Assembly (NCBI GenBank): GCA_016721905.1
Contig: JADKHH010000003.1
Span: 124,001 to 188,000 of the forward strand
Direction of reading: 5' to 3'
Origin: Candidatus Opimibacter skivensis
GTDB taxonomy: Bacteria; Bacteroidota; Bacteroidia; Chitinophagales; Saprospiraceae
Length of the DNA: 64,000 nucleotides
Part shown: piece after piece, positions 9,349-17,859 of the stretch
How the letters are laid out: the number at the start of each line of letters is the position of its first letter
Numbering within the stretch: position 1 is the first letter of the stretch
The notes under the pieces: model-generated
Seen by the model: the letters and a program-made list of their open reading frames with translations, nothing else
Told to the model about the DNA's origin: nothing
The model's database searches: none
Program-made: the position numbers and the translations under genes

Positions 9349-9404
9349 TTAAGTTAGCATTTAGCTGTTAGCATTTGAAGTCCAATAAGCTATAAAAATA
9401 AATA

Positions 9405-9438
9405 AAGGTAGAGGCTCAACGAAGTGAACCTCTACCTT
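9405..9438 (-). terminator. Intrinsic terminator of the RRM protein gene
   Basis: A perfect 10-bp stem (AAGGTAGAGG with CCTCTACCTT) around a 14-nt loop. On the minus strand it is followed by a U-rich tract (the complement of ATAAAAATAAAT), so it mainly serves the minus-strand gene. It may also stop the converging sugar transferase operon. Confidence 0.75.
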
Positions 9439-9483
9439 ATGTATGGTATTCAGTATTTTAAGAAAACTCAGTGGGATCCTGAA

Positions 9484-9972
9484 TCAGATCCTTTTGCGTC
9501 TTGGTTTGTCATCGAAGTCATCATCGTACCGTTTTTTAGGACGGTCGTCCTGATAACGGTTTGATGATCTGTTACGGTCATCACCGCCACCTCCGCCCCA
9601 ACGATCGCCGCCGGGCCTTGGTCCGCTTGATCTACGGTCACCGCCTCCACCGCCTGAGTTAAATGGTGGTCTTCCTCCGCCTCCTCCTGGTCTTGGTCCT
9701 CCTCTGCTGCCACCGCGATCATTGCTGCGTGGTGCAGGATCAGATTCCTTTACCAGGACTTCTTTACCATCCATTTCAGTGCCATTGAGTCTGTCAATAG
9801 CATCCCGGGCTGCTTCTTCAGTAGCCATTTCCACAAAACCGTAGCACTTAGACATGCCGGTATCGCGGTCAGTAATAACCTTGGCGTCAATTACGCTGCC
9901 ATAGGATTCAAACATAGCCTTAAGACGTTCAGAAGTGACGTTCTGGGGCAGTTTAGCGACAAAAAGTTTCAT
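9484..9972 (-). CDS. RRM-type glycine-rich RNA-binding protein
   Basis: A 162-residue protein with one RNA recognition motif (residues 2-78) and a low-complexity Gly/Arg/Asp tail (about 82-162). Both RNP motifs are present: LFVAKL (RNP2) and CYGFVEM (RNP1), with the aromatic residues that stack on RNA bases. Such proteins are often cold-induced RNA chaperones; that role is family knowledge and is not shown here. The tail is rich in RGG-like triplets and ends in a basic KPRRKRI. A -7 box at 10080 implies an mRNA leader of about 100 nt. Confidence 0.92.
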   Translation of the reverse strand: MKLFVAKLPQNVTSERLKAMFESYGSVIDAKVITDRDTGMSKCYGFVEMATEEAARDAIDRLNGTEMDGKEVLVKESDPAPRSNDRGGSRGGPRPGGGGGRPPFNSGGGGGDRRSSGPRPGGDRWGGGGGDDRNRSSNRYQDDRPKKRYDDDFDDKPRRKRI

Positions 9973-10079
9973 TTATAAAAAAAGTTAATGTTTTGATATT
10001 CTATGAAGTGTGCACAGCTGGTCTAAGTTAAAGGCTAGGCTAAAAACAAGTCGCTGAATGGAACGCCTCAATAAGAATC

Positions 10080-10087
10080 CAAAGGTA
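10080..10087 (-). promoter_or_regulatory. -7 promoter box upstream of the RRM gene
   Basis: TACCTTTG on the minus strand matches TAnnTTTG exactly. The predicted start near 10076 leaves about 100 nt of untranslated leader, AT-rich and unusually long for this window. No convincing -33 TTTG is seen at 19-21 bp. Confidence 0.45.
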
Positions 10088-10173
10088 AACTAAATATCCT
10101 TATTACATATAGGTGTAATTTATATGATTTCTGTTAAAACTTACATTATATAAACATATGGTCAGGGCAAAAA

Positions 10174-10196
10174 AAGGACCCCAAATTGGGGTCCTT
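10174..10196 (-). terminator. Intrinsic terminator after tRNA-Ala
   Basis: On the minus strand, four bases after the tRNA-Ala, a 9-bp perfect stem (AAGGACCCC with GGGGTCCTT, 5-nt loop) runs into a T tract of at least six. Textbook intrinsic terminator. Confidence 0.9.
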
Positions 10197-10199
10197 CTG

Positions 10200-10273
10200 T
10201 GGAGCTAATGGGACTCGAACCCACGACTTCTTGCATGCCATGCAAGCACTCTAGCCAGCTGAGCTATAGCCCC
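10200..10273 (-). tRNA. tRNA-Ala (GGC)
   Basis: A 74-nt cloverleaf: acceptor GGGGCTA pairing with TAGCTCC (one G-U), D-arm AGCTCAGCTGGCTAGAGT, anticodon stem CTTGC/GCAAG with loop ATGGCAT (anticodon GGC), T-arm GTGGGTTCGAGTCCCAT, discriminator A. CCA is not encoded. A terminator follows at once; a degenerate partner copy lies 17 bp upstream. Confidence 0.96.
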
Positions 10274-10290
10274 TTTTTTAATAATTTAAA

Positions 10291-10384
10291 CAACTAAGCA
10301 GCACTCGAACCACGACTTTCCCGCCGCACTTGTTCCTTACAGGAACTGCGTGGCGGGACACTCTAGCCGCTGACCTATAGCCCC
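10291..10384 (-). pseudogene. Degenerate tRNA-Ala copy with hairpin in place of the anticodon arm
   Basis: On the minus strand this begins GGGGCTATAG, keeps most of the D-arm (GGTCAGCGGCTAGAGTG) and has AAGTCGTGGTTCGAGTG like the T-arm side of the intact tRNA-Ala next to it. The anticodon arm is replaced by about 40 nt that fold on themselves: TCCCGCCACGCAGTTCC, a TGTAA loop, then GGAACAAGTGCGGCGGGA. The T-stem is one base short and the 3' acceptor strand no longer pairs with GGGGCTA, so it should not work as a tRNA. It is probably a tandem duplicate damaged by insertion or replacement with a palindromic element. Confidence 0.7.
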
Positions 10385-10475
10385 GTTTGGACTGCAAACA
10401 TAAAATATTTTTCATTCTGGCGGCCTGAAGGGCTATAAGGCTGGGTCGAATGAACCTGTTTACTGGGGTATTGTT

Positions 10476-10483
10476 TAGTTTTG
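10476..10483 (+). promoter_or_regulatory. -7 promoter box of the thiolase gene
   Basis: TAGTTTTG matches TAnnTTTG exactly. The predicted start near 10487 lies 20 bases before the chosen thiolase ATG and supports that start over the upstream ATG at 10450. No clear -33 element. Confidence 0.45.
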
Positions 10484-10506
10484 TCGCCGCTAAAAGAAAG
10501 AAAATT

Positions 10507-11685
10507 ATGAAGGAAATATATATCGTATCCGCCACCCGCACACCGATTGGTAGTTTCGGAGGGAGTCTGGCGAGTTTGTCAGCCACGGCACTTGGTGCAA
10601 AGGCTATTGCAGGTGCACTCTCGGCTGCCAATGTGCAACCCGACCAGGTACAGGAAGTCATTATGGGAAATGTGGTATCTGCTAATCTTGGACAGGCACC
10701 GGCCAGGCAGGCTTCATTAGGAGCAGGCTTGCCTTACGAGGTCCCTTGCACAACAGTTAATAAGGTTTGTGCTTCAGGCATGAAAGCGGTCATGTTTGGT
10801 GCTCAAAGCATTGCCCTTGGACAAGCTGATATCATTGTCGCCGGAGGAATGGAGAGTATGTCCAATATACCTTTCTATGCACCCGGGGTCAGATGGGGTC
10901 AGAAGTTTGGAAATTCTGAATTAATCGATGGACTCAGTAAGGATGGACTTACTGATGTCTACAGCCAAAGCGCTATGGGGGTCAGCGCGGATAAAACCGC
11001 AGAGAAATATGGCATCACCCGTGAAGCCCAGGATGCATTTACCATTGAATCCTACAAGCGTTCTCAGGCAGCAACAAAAGAAAACAGGTTTGCAGGTGAG
11101 ATTACGCCCGTTGAGATTCCTTCCCGCAAAGGCCCTGCTGTGCGAATCGATCAGGATGAAGAATGTTTTAGAGTTGATTTTGATAAAATACCCTCACTCC
11201 GACCTGCCTTCAGTCCGGATGGCACGGTGACTGCCGCCAATGCTTCAACGATCAATGATGGTGCTTCTGCCATCATCCTGGCCAGTGGAGAAGCAGTGAA
11301 AAAATACGGACTTCATCCTATTGCCCGGATTGTATCTTACGCGGATGCTGAACAAGATCCATTCTGGTTTACGACATCACCAACACTGGCCACTCCAAAA
11401 GCGCTTGATAGGGCAGGACTCAGTAAGAATGATATTGATTTCTTTGAAGTAAATGAAGCTTTTGCTGTCGTCCCTATGGCCTTCGAAAAAGTGTTGGATA
11501 TTGACCATCAACGCGTCAATATCAATGGCGGTGCATGTGCGATAGGGCATCCGCTTGGAGCTTCCGGCGCAAGGATCATTACCACTCTGACACATGTCTT
11601 ACAGCAAAAGGAAGGCAGGTATGGATTAGCTACCATATGCAATGGTGGTGGAGGTGCATCTGCTATCATCATCGAACGCGTTTAA
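10507..11685 (+). CDS. Acetyl-CoA C-acyltransferase (thiolase)
   Basis: A 392-residue thiolase, the typical length, joining or splitting acetyl-CoA units in fatty-acid breakdown or acetoacetyl-CoA synthesis. The nucleophilic cysteine is in NKVCASGMKAV (about residue 88); the second catalytic set is GHPLGASGARI (histidine) and CNGGGGASA (cysteine) near the C-terminus; NEAFAV is also typical. The ATG at 10507 begins MKEIYIVSATRTPIG, the normal start; 19 extra codons from 10450 would be unusual and would lie before the predicted promoter start. Biosynthetic and degradative thiolases cannot be told apart here. The gene behind it codes for an acyltransferase on the same strand. Confidence 0.93.
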   Translation: MKEIYIVSATRTPIGSFGGSLASLSATALGAKAIAGALSAANVQPDQVQEVIMGNVVSANLGQAPARQASLGAGLPYEVPCTTVNKVCASGMKAVMFGAQSIALGQADIIVAGGMESMSNIPFYAPGVRWGQKFGNSELIDGLSKDGLTDVYSQSAMGVSADKTAEKYGITREAQDAFTIESYKRSQAATKENRFAGEITPVEIPSRKGPAVRIDQDEECFRVDFDKIPSLRPAFSPDGTVTAANASTINDGASAIILASGEAVKKYGLHPIARIVSYADAEQDPFWFTTSPTLATPKALDRAGLSKNDIDFFEVNEAFAVVPMAFEKVLDIDHQRVNINGGACAIGHPLGASGARIITTLTHVLQQKEGRYGLATICNGGGGASAIIIERV

Positions 11686-11719
11686 TACCTTTCCGACCGA
11701 CTTTACTAAATCTCCTTTT

Positions 11720-12497
11720 ATGCTTGGAAATAAAATCCGTGGATATGTCAGGTTGTTCTTCTTCGCACTGTCTTCGATGCTTGCGTTTATAGCGGTTGTT
11801 CTGGTTGGGCTGCTGCCGGTCAACAGATATAAAATCAGATTAAAGATCAGACGCATTTGGGCTAAGTCAGCGGTGTGGATTCTCAATTATAAAGTCCAGT
11901 TGAAAGGCCATTTTCCGCATGACAGAAATTATCTCTATGTAGGAAATCACCGTTCCTCCCTCGACCCTTTTGTTTGCCTTGCATTACCTCGAAGCTAATC
12001 CGGTAAGCAGATCAGACGTGCGTAACTATCCGTTTGTTGGCAAAGGGGCAGAAATCTCCGGAATTATTTTTGTCAATAAGGAAAGTAAGTCGAGCCGCAG
12101 TGCTTCTAAGGAAGCCATCTATAATGCACTGAAGGAAGGTAAGTCTGTGTTGATCTACCCTGAAGGAAAGACAGGTGCGCAACCACTGACCGCTACCTTT
12201 CAGAAAGGTTCTTTTGATGTAGCTGCTGAGTTGAATGTGCCGGTGATCCCTTTTGCAATGGAATATAAGAGCCTGGATGATTATTGGGATCATACAGATA
12301 CCATGGCGGGTCATTATTTCAAATACCTGGCTAAGCCTAGAACCTACCTTAAATTATCCGTCGGTGAGGCTATCCATGGAGATAATGCCTTTGCCCTACT
12401 CAGGCAGTCTCAGCAATGGATCAATGACGAGATCATCAGTCAGCGTGCGGAGTGGGGTGGATTGGCTCCGGATAAGGAAGCCATCGGGATGAAATAA
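11720..12497 (+). pseudogene. plsC: 1-acyl-sn-glycerol-3-phosphate acyltransferase (PlsC family), frameshifted
   Basis: It adds the second acyl chain to lysophosphatidic acid at the inner membrane. The 5' part encodes a membrane helix (about residues 14-36) and the catalytic NHRSSLD motif (HX4D); the 3' part, in another frame, carries VGKGAEISGIIFVNK and YPEGKTG, the substrate-binding motifs. Removing one T from the run at 11973-11975 joins the frames smoothly as DPFVALHYLEANPVSR. Together they give about 258 residues, normal for the family. It starts 34 bp after the thiolase gene and ends before a terminator. Both halves are well conserved, so a base-calling error is as likely as a real mutation. 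Confidence 0.8.
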
Positions 12498-12523
12498 AGA
12501 TTTCGAGCAAATCTTAAATAAAG

Positions 12524-12549
12524 AAAGGCATCAGATTATTGATGCCTTT
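12524..12549. terminator. Bidirectional terminator between plsC and tRNA-fMet
   Basis: A 10-bp perfect stem (AAAGGCATCA with TGATGCCTTT) with a 6-nt loop, followed by T on the plus strand and flanked by AAATAAAG, which gives U-rich RNA on the minus strand. It would end plsC from one side and tRNA-fMet from the other. Confidence 0.8.
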
Positions 12550-12556
12550 TCTGTAG

Positions 12557-12629
<73 letters not shown>

Positions 12630-12937
12630 ATGTTTCTTCTCCTTTATGTCTTTCTAAAGGGGATGCAAATGTAATGAATCTTTTGAGATTCCCCTCAGGT
12701 AAAGTTCTAGGTGAATTGGAGATTCACTTTTTTATGTTTGTTCGTATGCAGTCGGCATACCTATTTATTTTTACAATACATTGTTAATGAGCAATAAATA
12801 CATATAATATTATTATAATTTAACGAACGCCTTCTTTTAAAAAATTCCCAGGATCATAATTACTGTTATGTTTTATTTATCGCGGGTTTCTAAATTCAAT
12901 AACTTGCCTGCTCATTGAAACTTAATTTAATTCACTG
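12630..12937. other. Intergenic region upstream of queD
   Basis: 308 bp with no coding potential. The left part holds a stand-alone terminator (listed separately). The right part, about 12760-12900, is strongly AT-rich and likely holds the queD promoter, although no exact TAnnTTTG is seen. Confidence 0.5.
12711..12733 (+). terminator. Orphan intrinsic terminator
   Basis: Stem GTGAAT / ATTCAC with loop TGGAG, followed by six T on the plus strand. No plus-strand gene ends here, since plsC is already terminated at 12524-12549. It may end a small RNA or catch read-through antisense to tRNA-fMet. Confidence 0.5.
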
Positions 12938-13306
12938 ATGCCTATTGCCGAGGTTTTCAAGGATTTCACCATCGACTGCGCCCATAGCCTGCCTAATGTG
13001 CCAGATGGACATAAGTGTAAGAATGTGCATGGCCATACTTATAAGATCCGTGTCGTCTTAAAAGGCGAAATTGATCCTGTACTTGGTTGGGTATTCGATT
13101 TTGCTGAAATCAAGACTGCATTTGAACCCTTAAAGGAAATCCTCGATCATAAATACATCAATGACGTGGATGGGCTTGAGAATCCTACTGCAGAAAACCT
13201 GGCTATCTGGATATGGAATCGATTGGCTGCTGTATTAATTCCCCTTCATGAAATCTGGGTGTTCGAAACACCTACTTCAGGTACTGTCTACAGGGGTGAA
13301 ATTTGA
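12938..13306 (+). CDS. queD: 6-carboxy-5,6,7,8-tetrahydropterin synthase (QueD/PTPS family)
   Basis: A 122-residue enzyme of the 6-pyruvoyl-tetrahydropterin synthase fold. The three zinc histidines are visible: the His of CAHSLP (residue 16) and HGH (31 and 33). The catalytic cysteine is in GHKCKNVHGH, the spacing seen in QueD. GWVFDFAEIK, LDHKYIND and PTAENLA are also family motifs. QueD converts dihydroneopterin triphosphate to carboxy-tetrahydropterin on the route to preQ0 and queuosine tRNA modification. No other que gene is nearby. Confidence 0.92.
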   Translation: MPIAEVFKDFTIDCAHSLPNVPDGHKCKNVHGHTYKIRVVLKGEIDPVLGWVFDFAEIKTAFEPLKEILDHKYINDVDGLENPTAENLAIWIWNRLAAVLIPLHEIWVFETPTSGTVYRGEI

Positions 13307-13321
13307 GACCTTTCCTTGAGC

Positions 13322-13516
13322 TTATTTTTTAAAATATATGATCATTGCAATCAGTAAGCTGATGATCAGTGCTCCAATGCCAAAAATTTTAGCCACTCCC
13401 CAATCCATGTTGCCAATCTCAGCCCCTGGATATTGCGATGATCTCCACAGATAGATAAAAGCAGCAAAGCAGATTATATCTAAAATGCCTAGCACAACAA
13501 TCAAAGATATTTTCAT
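13322..13516 (-). CDS. Small hypothetical membrane protein
   Basis: A 64-residue open frame with two predicted membrane helices (about residues 4-23 and 43-61) separated by a short polar loop, ending in lysines. I do not recognise the family. It sits 16 bp from the converging queD end and the heptamer array lies behind its start. Hydrophobic periodicity and a sensible ATG support a real gene, but its small size leaves doubt. Confidence 0.5.
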   Translation of the reverse strand: MKISLIVVLGILDIICFAAFIYLWRSSQYPGAEIGNMDWGVAKIFGIGALIISLLIAMIIYFKK

Positions 13517-13548
13517 TTCACATACGTCTATTTAGCTCTGTATTCCGC

Positions 13549-13590
13549 TTTTCATTTTTCACTTTTCACTCTTCACATTTCACTCTTCAC
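13549..13590 (-). repeat. Heptamer array (GTGAAAA type) abutting the priA stop codon
   Basis: On the minus strand, directly after the priA TAA, come six 7-base units in register: GTGAAGA, GTGAAAT, GTGAAGA, GTGAAAA, GTGAAAA, ATGAAAA. The sense strand of priA is the purine strand. Matching arrays lie after lysS and before the nucleoside phosphorylase gene. Confidence 0.9.
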
Positions 13591-16048
13591 TTAATGAAAC
13601 GGGTCTACATCAATACTGACCCTCACGGTTGATAAAGACTTCTTCTTAACAATACCCGCCTGGAAATTCTTAATAGCATGCTTGATCTCCGCTATGATTT
13701 TTCCGTCACGCTCCATCTTGATATAAATCATGTGGATGTACTGATTCCGGATTCTCGCAATCGAAGGAACGGAGGGCCCCAGGATCCGTGCTCCAAACAT
13801 TGATCTCAATTCTATCGCCATGATCTGTGCGGCCTCACGACTCATTTCAGCTTGTTTGTGTCGTATGGTCACTGCGATCTGTCGGACAAATGGAGGATAT
13901 CTGAAGATCTCTCTTTCTTTGATCTCCCGCTCATAAAATGACTTGTAATCTCCACTGATTACATCTGTGAATACAGGATGTCCAGGTTGATATGTCTGTA
14001 TCATCACATTGCCTTGTTCATATTTGCGACCTGCTCTTCCACTCACCTGAACCAGCGTTTGAAACGTTCTTTCAGCTGCCCTGAAATCAGGATAATGTAA
14101 TGCCTGGTCTGCATAGATCACACCTACTAATCCAACATGATCAAAGTCCAATCCCTTCGTCACCATTTGTGTGCCTACGAGTATATCGATATTCCCTTTT
14201 TCAAAATCATAAATCAGATTTTCAAGATTGTTTTTACCTCTGGTCGTATCCAGATCCATACGCTTGATGCGCGCATCCGGAAAGAGAACGGACAGTTCAT
14301 CTTCTATTTTCTCCGTACCGTATCCTTCAAGAACTAATCGCGGCGATCCGCAGGCCGGGCATAGATTCACAATACCTTTTGTCGTCCCGCAAAGGTGACA
14401 CACCAAAACGTTTCTGGCTTTATGATAGGTCAAGTGCAACATCACACTGATTACATTCCGCTACCCATTCACATACCCCGCATTTCAGGACGGGTGCATA
14501 ACCGCGTCGATTTTTGAAAATGATCACTTGCTTTTTATTGGCAAGTGTTGTTTTGATTTCCTCAATCAATGAGTGGCTATACATAGATCCGGCAGCTGAC
14601 TTATCTTTTCGTCTGTCGATCAGTTTTACTTTTGGAAGTTCCAGGCCCTGATAGCGTTCATTCAATTCCACCCGGCCGTATTTGCCGGATTCTGATTGAT
14701 AATAAGATTCAACAGAGGGAGTTGCAGAGCCAAGCAACACTTTAGCTTTTAATTCTTTTCCCAACACGATAGCCATATCCCGTGCATGATAGCGGGGATT
14801 TGGATCCTGCTGCTTGTAACTGCTGTCATGCTCTTCATCGACAATGATGAGTTTCAGGTTTTGAAAGGGAAGGAATATACTTGATCGAACACCAGCCACT
14901 ACAGGTATTCCCTTCATGACCTGGTTCCATACATCTACCCGCTCATTTTCATTTAACCTCGAATGCGATACGGTAATCTTTGAACCAAAAGTTTGTTTAA
15001 GTCGGCTTAGCAATTGGACACTCATACCTATTTCGGGCACGAGGTAAAGCACCTGCCCCCCTTCTTTGATCACCTCCTGTATGATTTCAGTATAAATGAT
15101 CGTCTTGCCACTACCCGTTACACCGTGCAATAAAACAACTTCTTTCTCTTGCCATTGGTCTTTAATATTTTTCAACGCAGAACCTTGTAGTGAGGTCAAT
15201 GAAGTTTCGATAACATTACCTTCCTTCACATAGCGATCCATGCGGTTGACCTCCCTGATGATTTCTTTGAAGATGCCTTTTTCTATGAGGGACTGTAAAA
15301 CACTTTTTCCAACTTCAGCCCTGGCCAATATTAATTTCGGATCAACATCCGGAAGTTCCTTGCCGGCAATAGCCAGGTAGCCGAGTAATAGATTAGTCTG
15401 TTTTTCAGATTTAAGCACATGATCAAATGCAGTTTGAAGTCCAGCTTCAGTCCTGAATTCATCACTAAGTCCGACCAGTTTTATCTTTTTCGGGATGTAT
15501 TTTTCTGCCAGTTCCTCCACCACCAGGATCATTCCTAATTGATACAACTTCACGATGTGTGGATACAAAGCTTTAAGCCCGCTGGTTTTTTGGAGATCTT
15601 CAAGGGTAATCGAGGTCCGTGGCTGAATAATCCTGAAGAGGGTATATAAGGGCTCGCCCAGTTGAAGTATATCATCCTCATTGGCAGGCATGGCCCGGAT
15701 GATAGTCTCACTGGAGAGTAACAAGGCTCCGGGAAGAGCCGCCTTCATCACTTCCCCCATGGTGCAGCAGTAATAGCCAGCCATCCATTGCCAGATCCGG
15801 TATTGAGAGGGAATGATAACAGGTTCAGTATCAAGGATGCTGATGATTTCCTTGGTTCTGTATTCAGGCTTTCTGACTCCCATTTTGACAATCAGCCCGG
15901 CATATCGCTTCCTGCTGCCAAACTGGACTTCAACCCGCTTGCCAAAGGCAGCGTCATCCACCAGATCCTGTGGAATCAGATAGGTATAGGTATTTTCCAG
16001 TGCCAGGGGCAATAGAATTTCCGCATAGGTACCTTCGTGGACTGACAT
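13591..16048 (-). CDS. priA: Primosomal replication protein PriA (helicase), frameshifted
   Basis: PriA restarts collapsed replication forks as a 3'-5' DNA helicase. The 5' part (16048 down to about 14432) has the DNA-binding N-domain, Walker A GVTGSGKT, DEEH in motif II and SATPS. The rest, in another frame, has the remaining zinc-site cysteines (CHLCG, CPACG), GTQMVTKGLDFDHV and the helicase motif VSGRAGR. The frames join if one base, C14431, is removed, giving CNQCDVALTYHKARN as in other PriA proteins. The full product is about 818 residues, a normal length. PriA is close to essential and every motif is intact, so sequencing error is likely. Divergent from lysS across an inverted repeat. 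Confidence 0.9.
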
Positions 16049-16067
16049 GGGGGCTAAGGTCTGAAAA

Positions 16068-16173
16068 TTAAGGGCGTTACTAATAACTATCAGTTCTTTA
16101 ATTTAAAATTCCATAAAGGACTGGTAATCAATTTGCCTATTTGTCCAAAAGGTGTTATTAGCGACGCCCTTAA
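16068..16173. repeat. Nested inverted repeat between priA and lysS
   Basis: Arms 16068-16087 (TTAAGGGCGTTACTAATAAC) and 16154-16173 match in 18 of 20 positions as reverse complements. Inside them a second pair, 16091-16100 (CAGTTCTTTA) and 16114-16123, matches in 9 of 10. The element lies in the divergent priA/lysS control region, between both start codons, and could be an operator, a transcribed hairpin or a small non-autonomous mobile element. Confidence 0.7.
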
Positions 16174-16223
16174 ACTCTTTGAGATATATATTGCTGAATC
16201 ACCCTCAATCTGTCAACTACAAT

Positions 16224-16231
16224 TATTTTTG
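16224..16231 (+). promoter_or_regulatory. -7 promoter box of lysS
   Basis: TATTTTTG matches TAnnTTTG exactly. The predicted start near 16235 leaves a leader of about 22 nt before the lysS ATG. No -33 TTTG at the usual spacing. Confidence 0.45.
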
Positions 16232-16256
16232 CGACTTATTGTTTTAAACAAGCGAC

Positions 16257-17770
16257 ATGGCGCATCTTTCAGAACAGGAAATTGTACGTAGGCAGAACCT
16301 GCAAAAAATAATTGACCTTGGGATCAATCCCTATCCACCAGAGCTATATCCGGTCAATGCGTATGCTGCAGATATAAAAAGGGATTTCAAGCCAGAAGCT
16401 CCAAATTTTCAGGATGTGGTACTGGCAGGGAGGCTCATGTCCAGCCGGAATATGGGAAAGGCAGCATTCGCTGAAATCCAGGATACATCGGGAAGGATTC
16501 AAGTCTATATCAATCGGGATCAGATTTGTCCGGGAGAAGATAAGACACTCTATGACGAAGTGTATAAGCATTTACTAGACCTTGGAGATTTTATCGGTGT
16601 CAAAGGGTATACATTTGTCACCAAGACGGGGAGACCTCCATACATGCCAGCGAGATTACTTTGCTGAGTAAATCACTAAAACCTTTGCCGGTTGTCAAAA
16701 TCGATGCGGATGGAGTGGTGCATGACGCATTTACAGATCCTGAGCAGCGGTATCGTCAGCGATATGTTGATCTCGTAGTCAATCCGGGTATACGTAAAGT
16801 TTTTCAGGATAGGACAACCATGTATAACACCATGAGGAACTATCTTAATGCAAAAGGATACCTCGAAGTGGAAACTCCAATCCTACAGCCATTATATGGT
16901 GGTGCTGCTGCCCGGCCATTTAAAACACATCACAATACGCTGGACATGACCTTGTACATGCGCATTGCCAATGAGCTTTACCTCAAACGATTGATTGTTG
17001 GAGGTATAGACGGTGTATATGAATTCAGTAAAGACTTCAGGAATGAAGGAATGAGCCGCTTTCATAATCCTGAGTTTACACAGATCGAATTATATGTTGC
17101 GTATAAGGATTACGAATGGATGATGAATCTAGTGGAAGAGGTCATCGAAAAAATAGCACTGGATATTCATGGTGATACGAAAGTGCAGGTAGGGGATCAC
17201 CTCATTGATTTTAAACGACCATGGAAGCGCTTTACGATGTTTGAGGCTATTGAACATTTTACGGGTATTGATATCAGTGAAATGGACGAAAAGGAATTGC
17301 GGGATACTGCGAAAAAACTTCAAATCCATATTGACGGCAAACTCGGGAAGGGAAAAATAATTGATGAGATCTTCGGAGAAAAATGTGAAGCACAGTTGAT
17401 CCAGCCAACCTTTATTACGGATTATCCTGTTGAAATGTCGCCACTCGCCAAAAAGCACAGATCCAAACCTGGTCTTGTGGAAAGATTTGAAGCTATCTGT
17501 AATGGTAAGGAAATCTGCAATGCCTTCTCTGAATTAAATGATCCGATAGATCAGCGTGAGCGTTTTGAAGAACAACTTGAACTAGGAAAACGAGGAGATG
17601 AAGAAGCGATGATGCTTGATGAAGATTTTCTGCGTGCACTTGAGTATGGTATGCCACCGACTGCGGGTCTCGGTATCGGTATGGATCGGTTAGCCATGAT
17701 CATGACCAATTCGAAATCGATCCAGGATGTGATTTTCTTTCCACAGATGAAAAAAGAGGTGGGGGAGTGA
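16257..17770 (+). CDS. lysS: Lysine--tRNA ligase (class II), frameshifted
   Basis: Charges tRNA-Lys. The N-terminal OB-fold anticodon-binding domain (16257 to about 16660) and the class II catalytic core (motif 2 FRNEGMSRFHNPEFT; motif 3 GLGIGMDRLAMI) are both well conserved but in different frames. The break lies in the GGGG run at 16628-16631: one missing G restores KTGETSIHASEITLLSKSLKPLP. The corrected product is about 504 residues, the family norm. A cell needs this enzyme, and no second copy is visible here, so a homopolymer base-calling error is the best explanation. It ends in a heptamer array that starts at the stop codon. Confidence 0.92.
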
Positions 17771-17816
17771 GCAGTGAAAAGTGAAAAGTGAAAAGTGAAA
17801 AGTGAAAAGTGAAAAG
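17771..17816 (+). repeat. Heptamer array (TGAAAAG) at the lysS stop codon
   Basis: Six exact tandem copies of TGAAAAG (17775-17816), preceded by one variant unit. The 7-base register extends back through the lysS TGA, so the stop codon is itself part of the repeat pattern (GGAGTGA, GCAGTGA, AAAGTGA and so on). Confidence 0.95.
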
Positions 17817-17859
17817 GTAAGCAGGATCATATTCAATTATCCTAAACTTCAGTCCCATG

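Noticed and set aside
10278..10661. Minus-strand open frame over the tRNA-Ala relic
   Set aside because: It runs through the relic and the start of the thiolase gene antisense, with no protein-like features.
13549..17816. Heptamer arrays as CRISPR
   Set aside because: Units are directly tandem without spacers and no cas genes are present.
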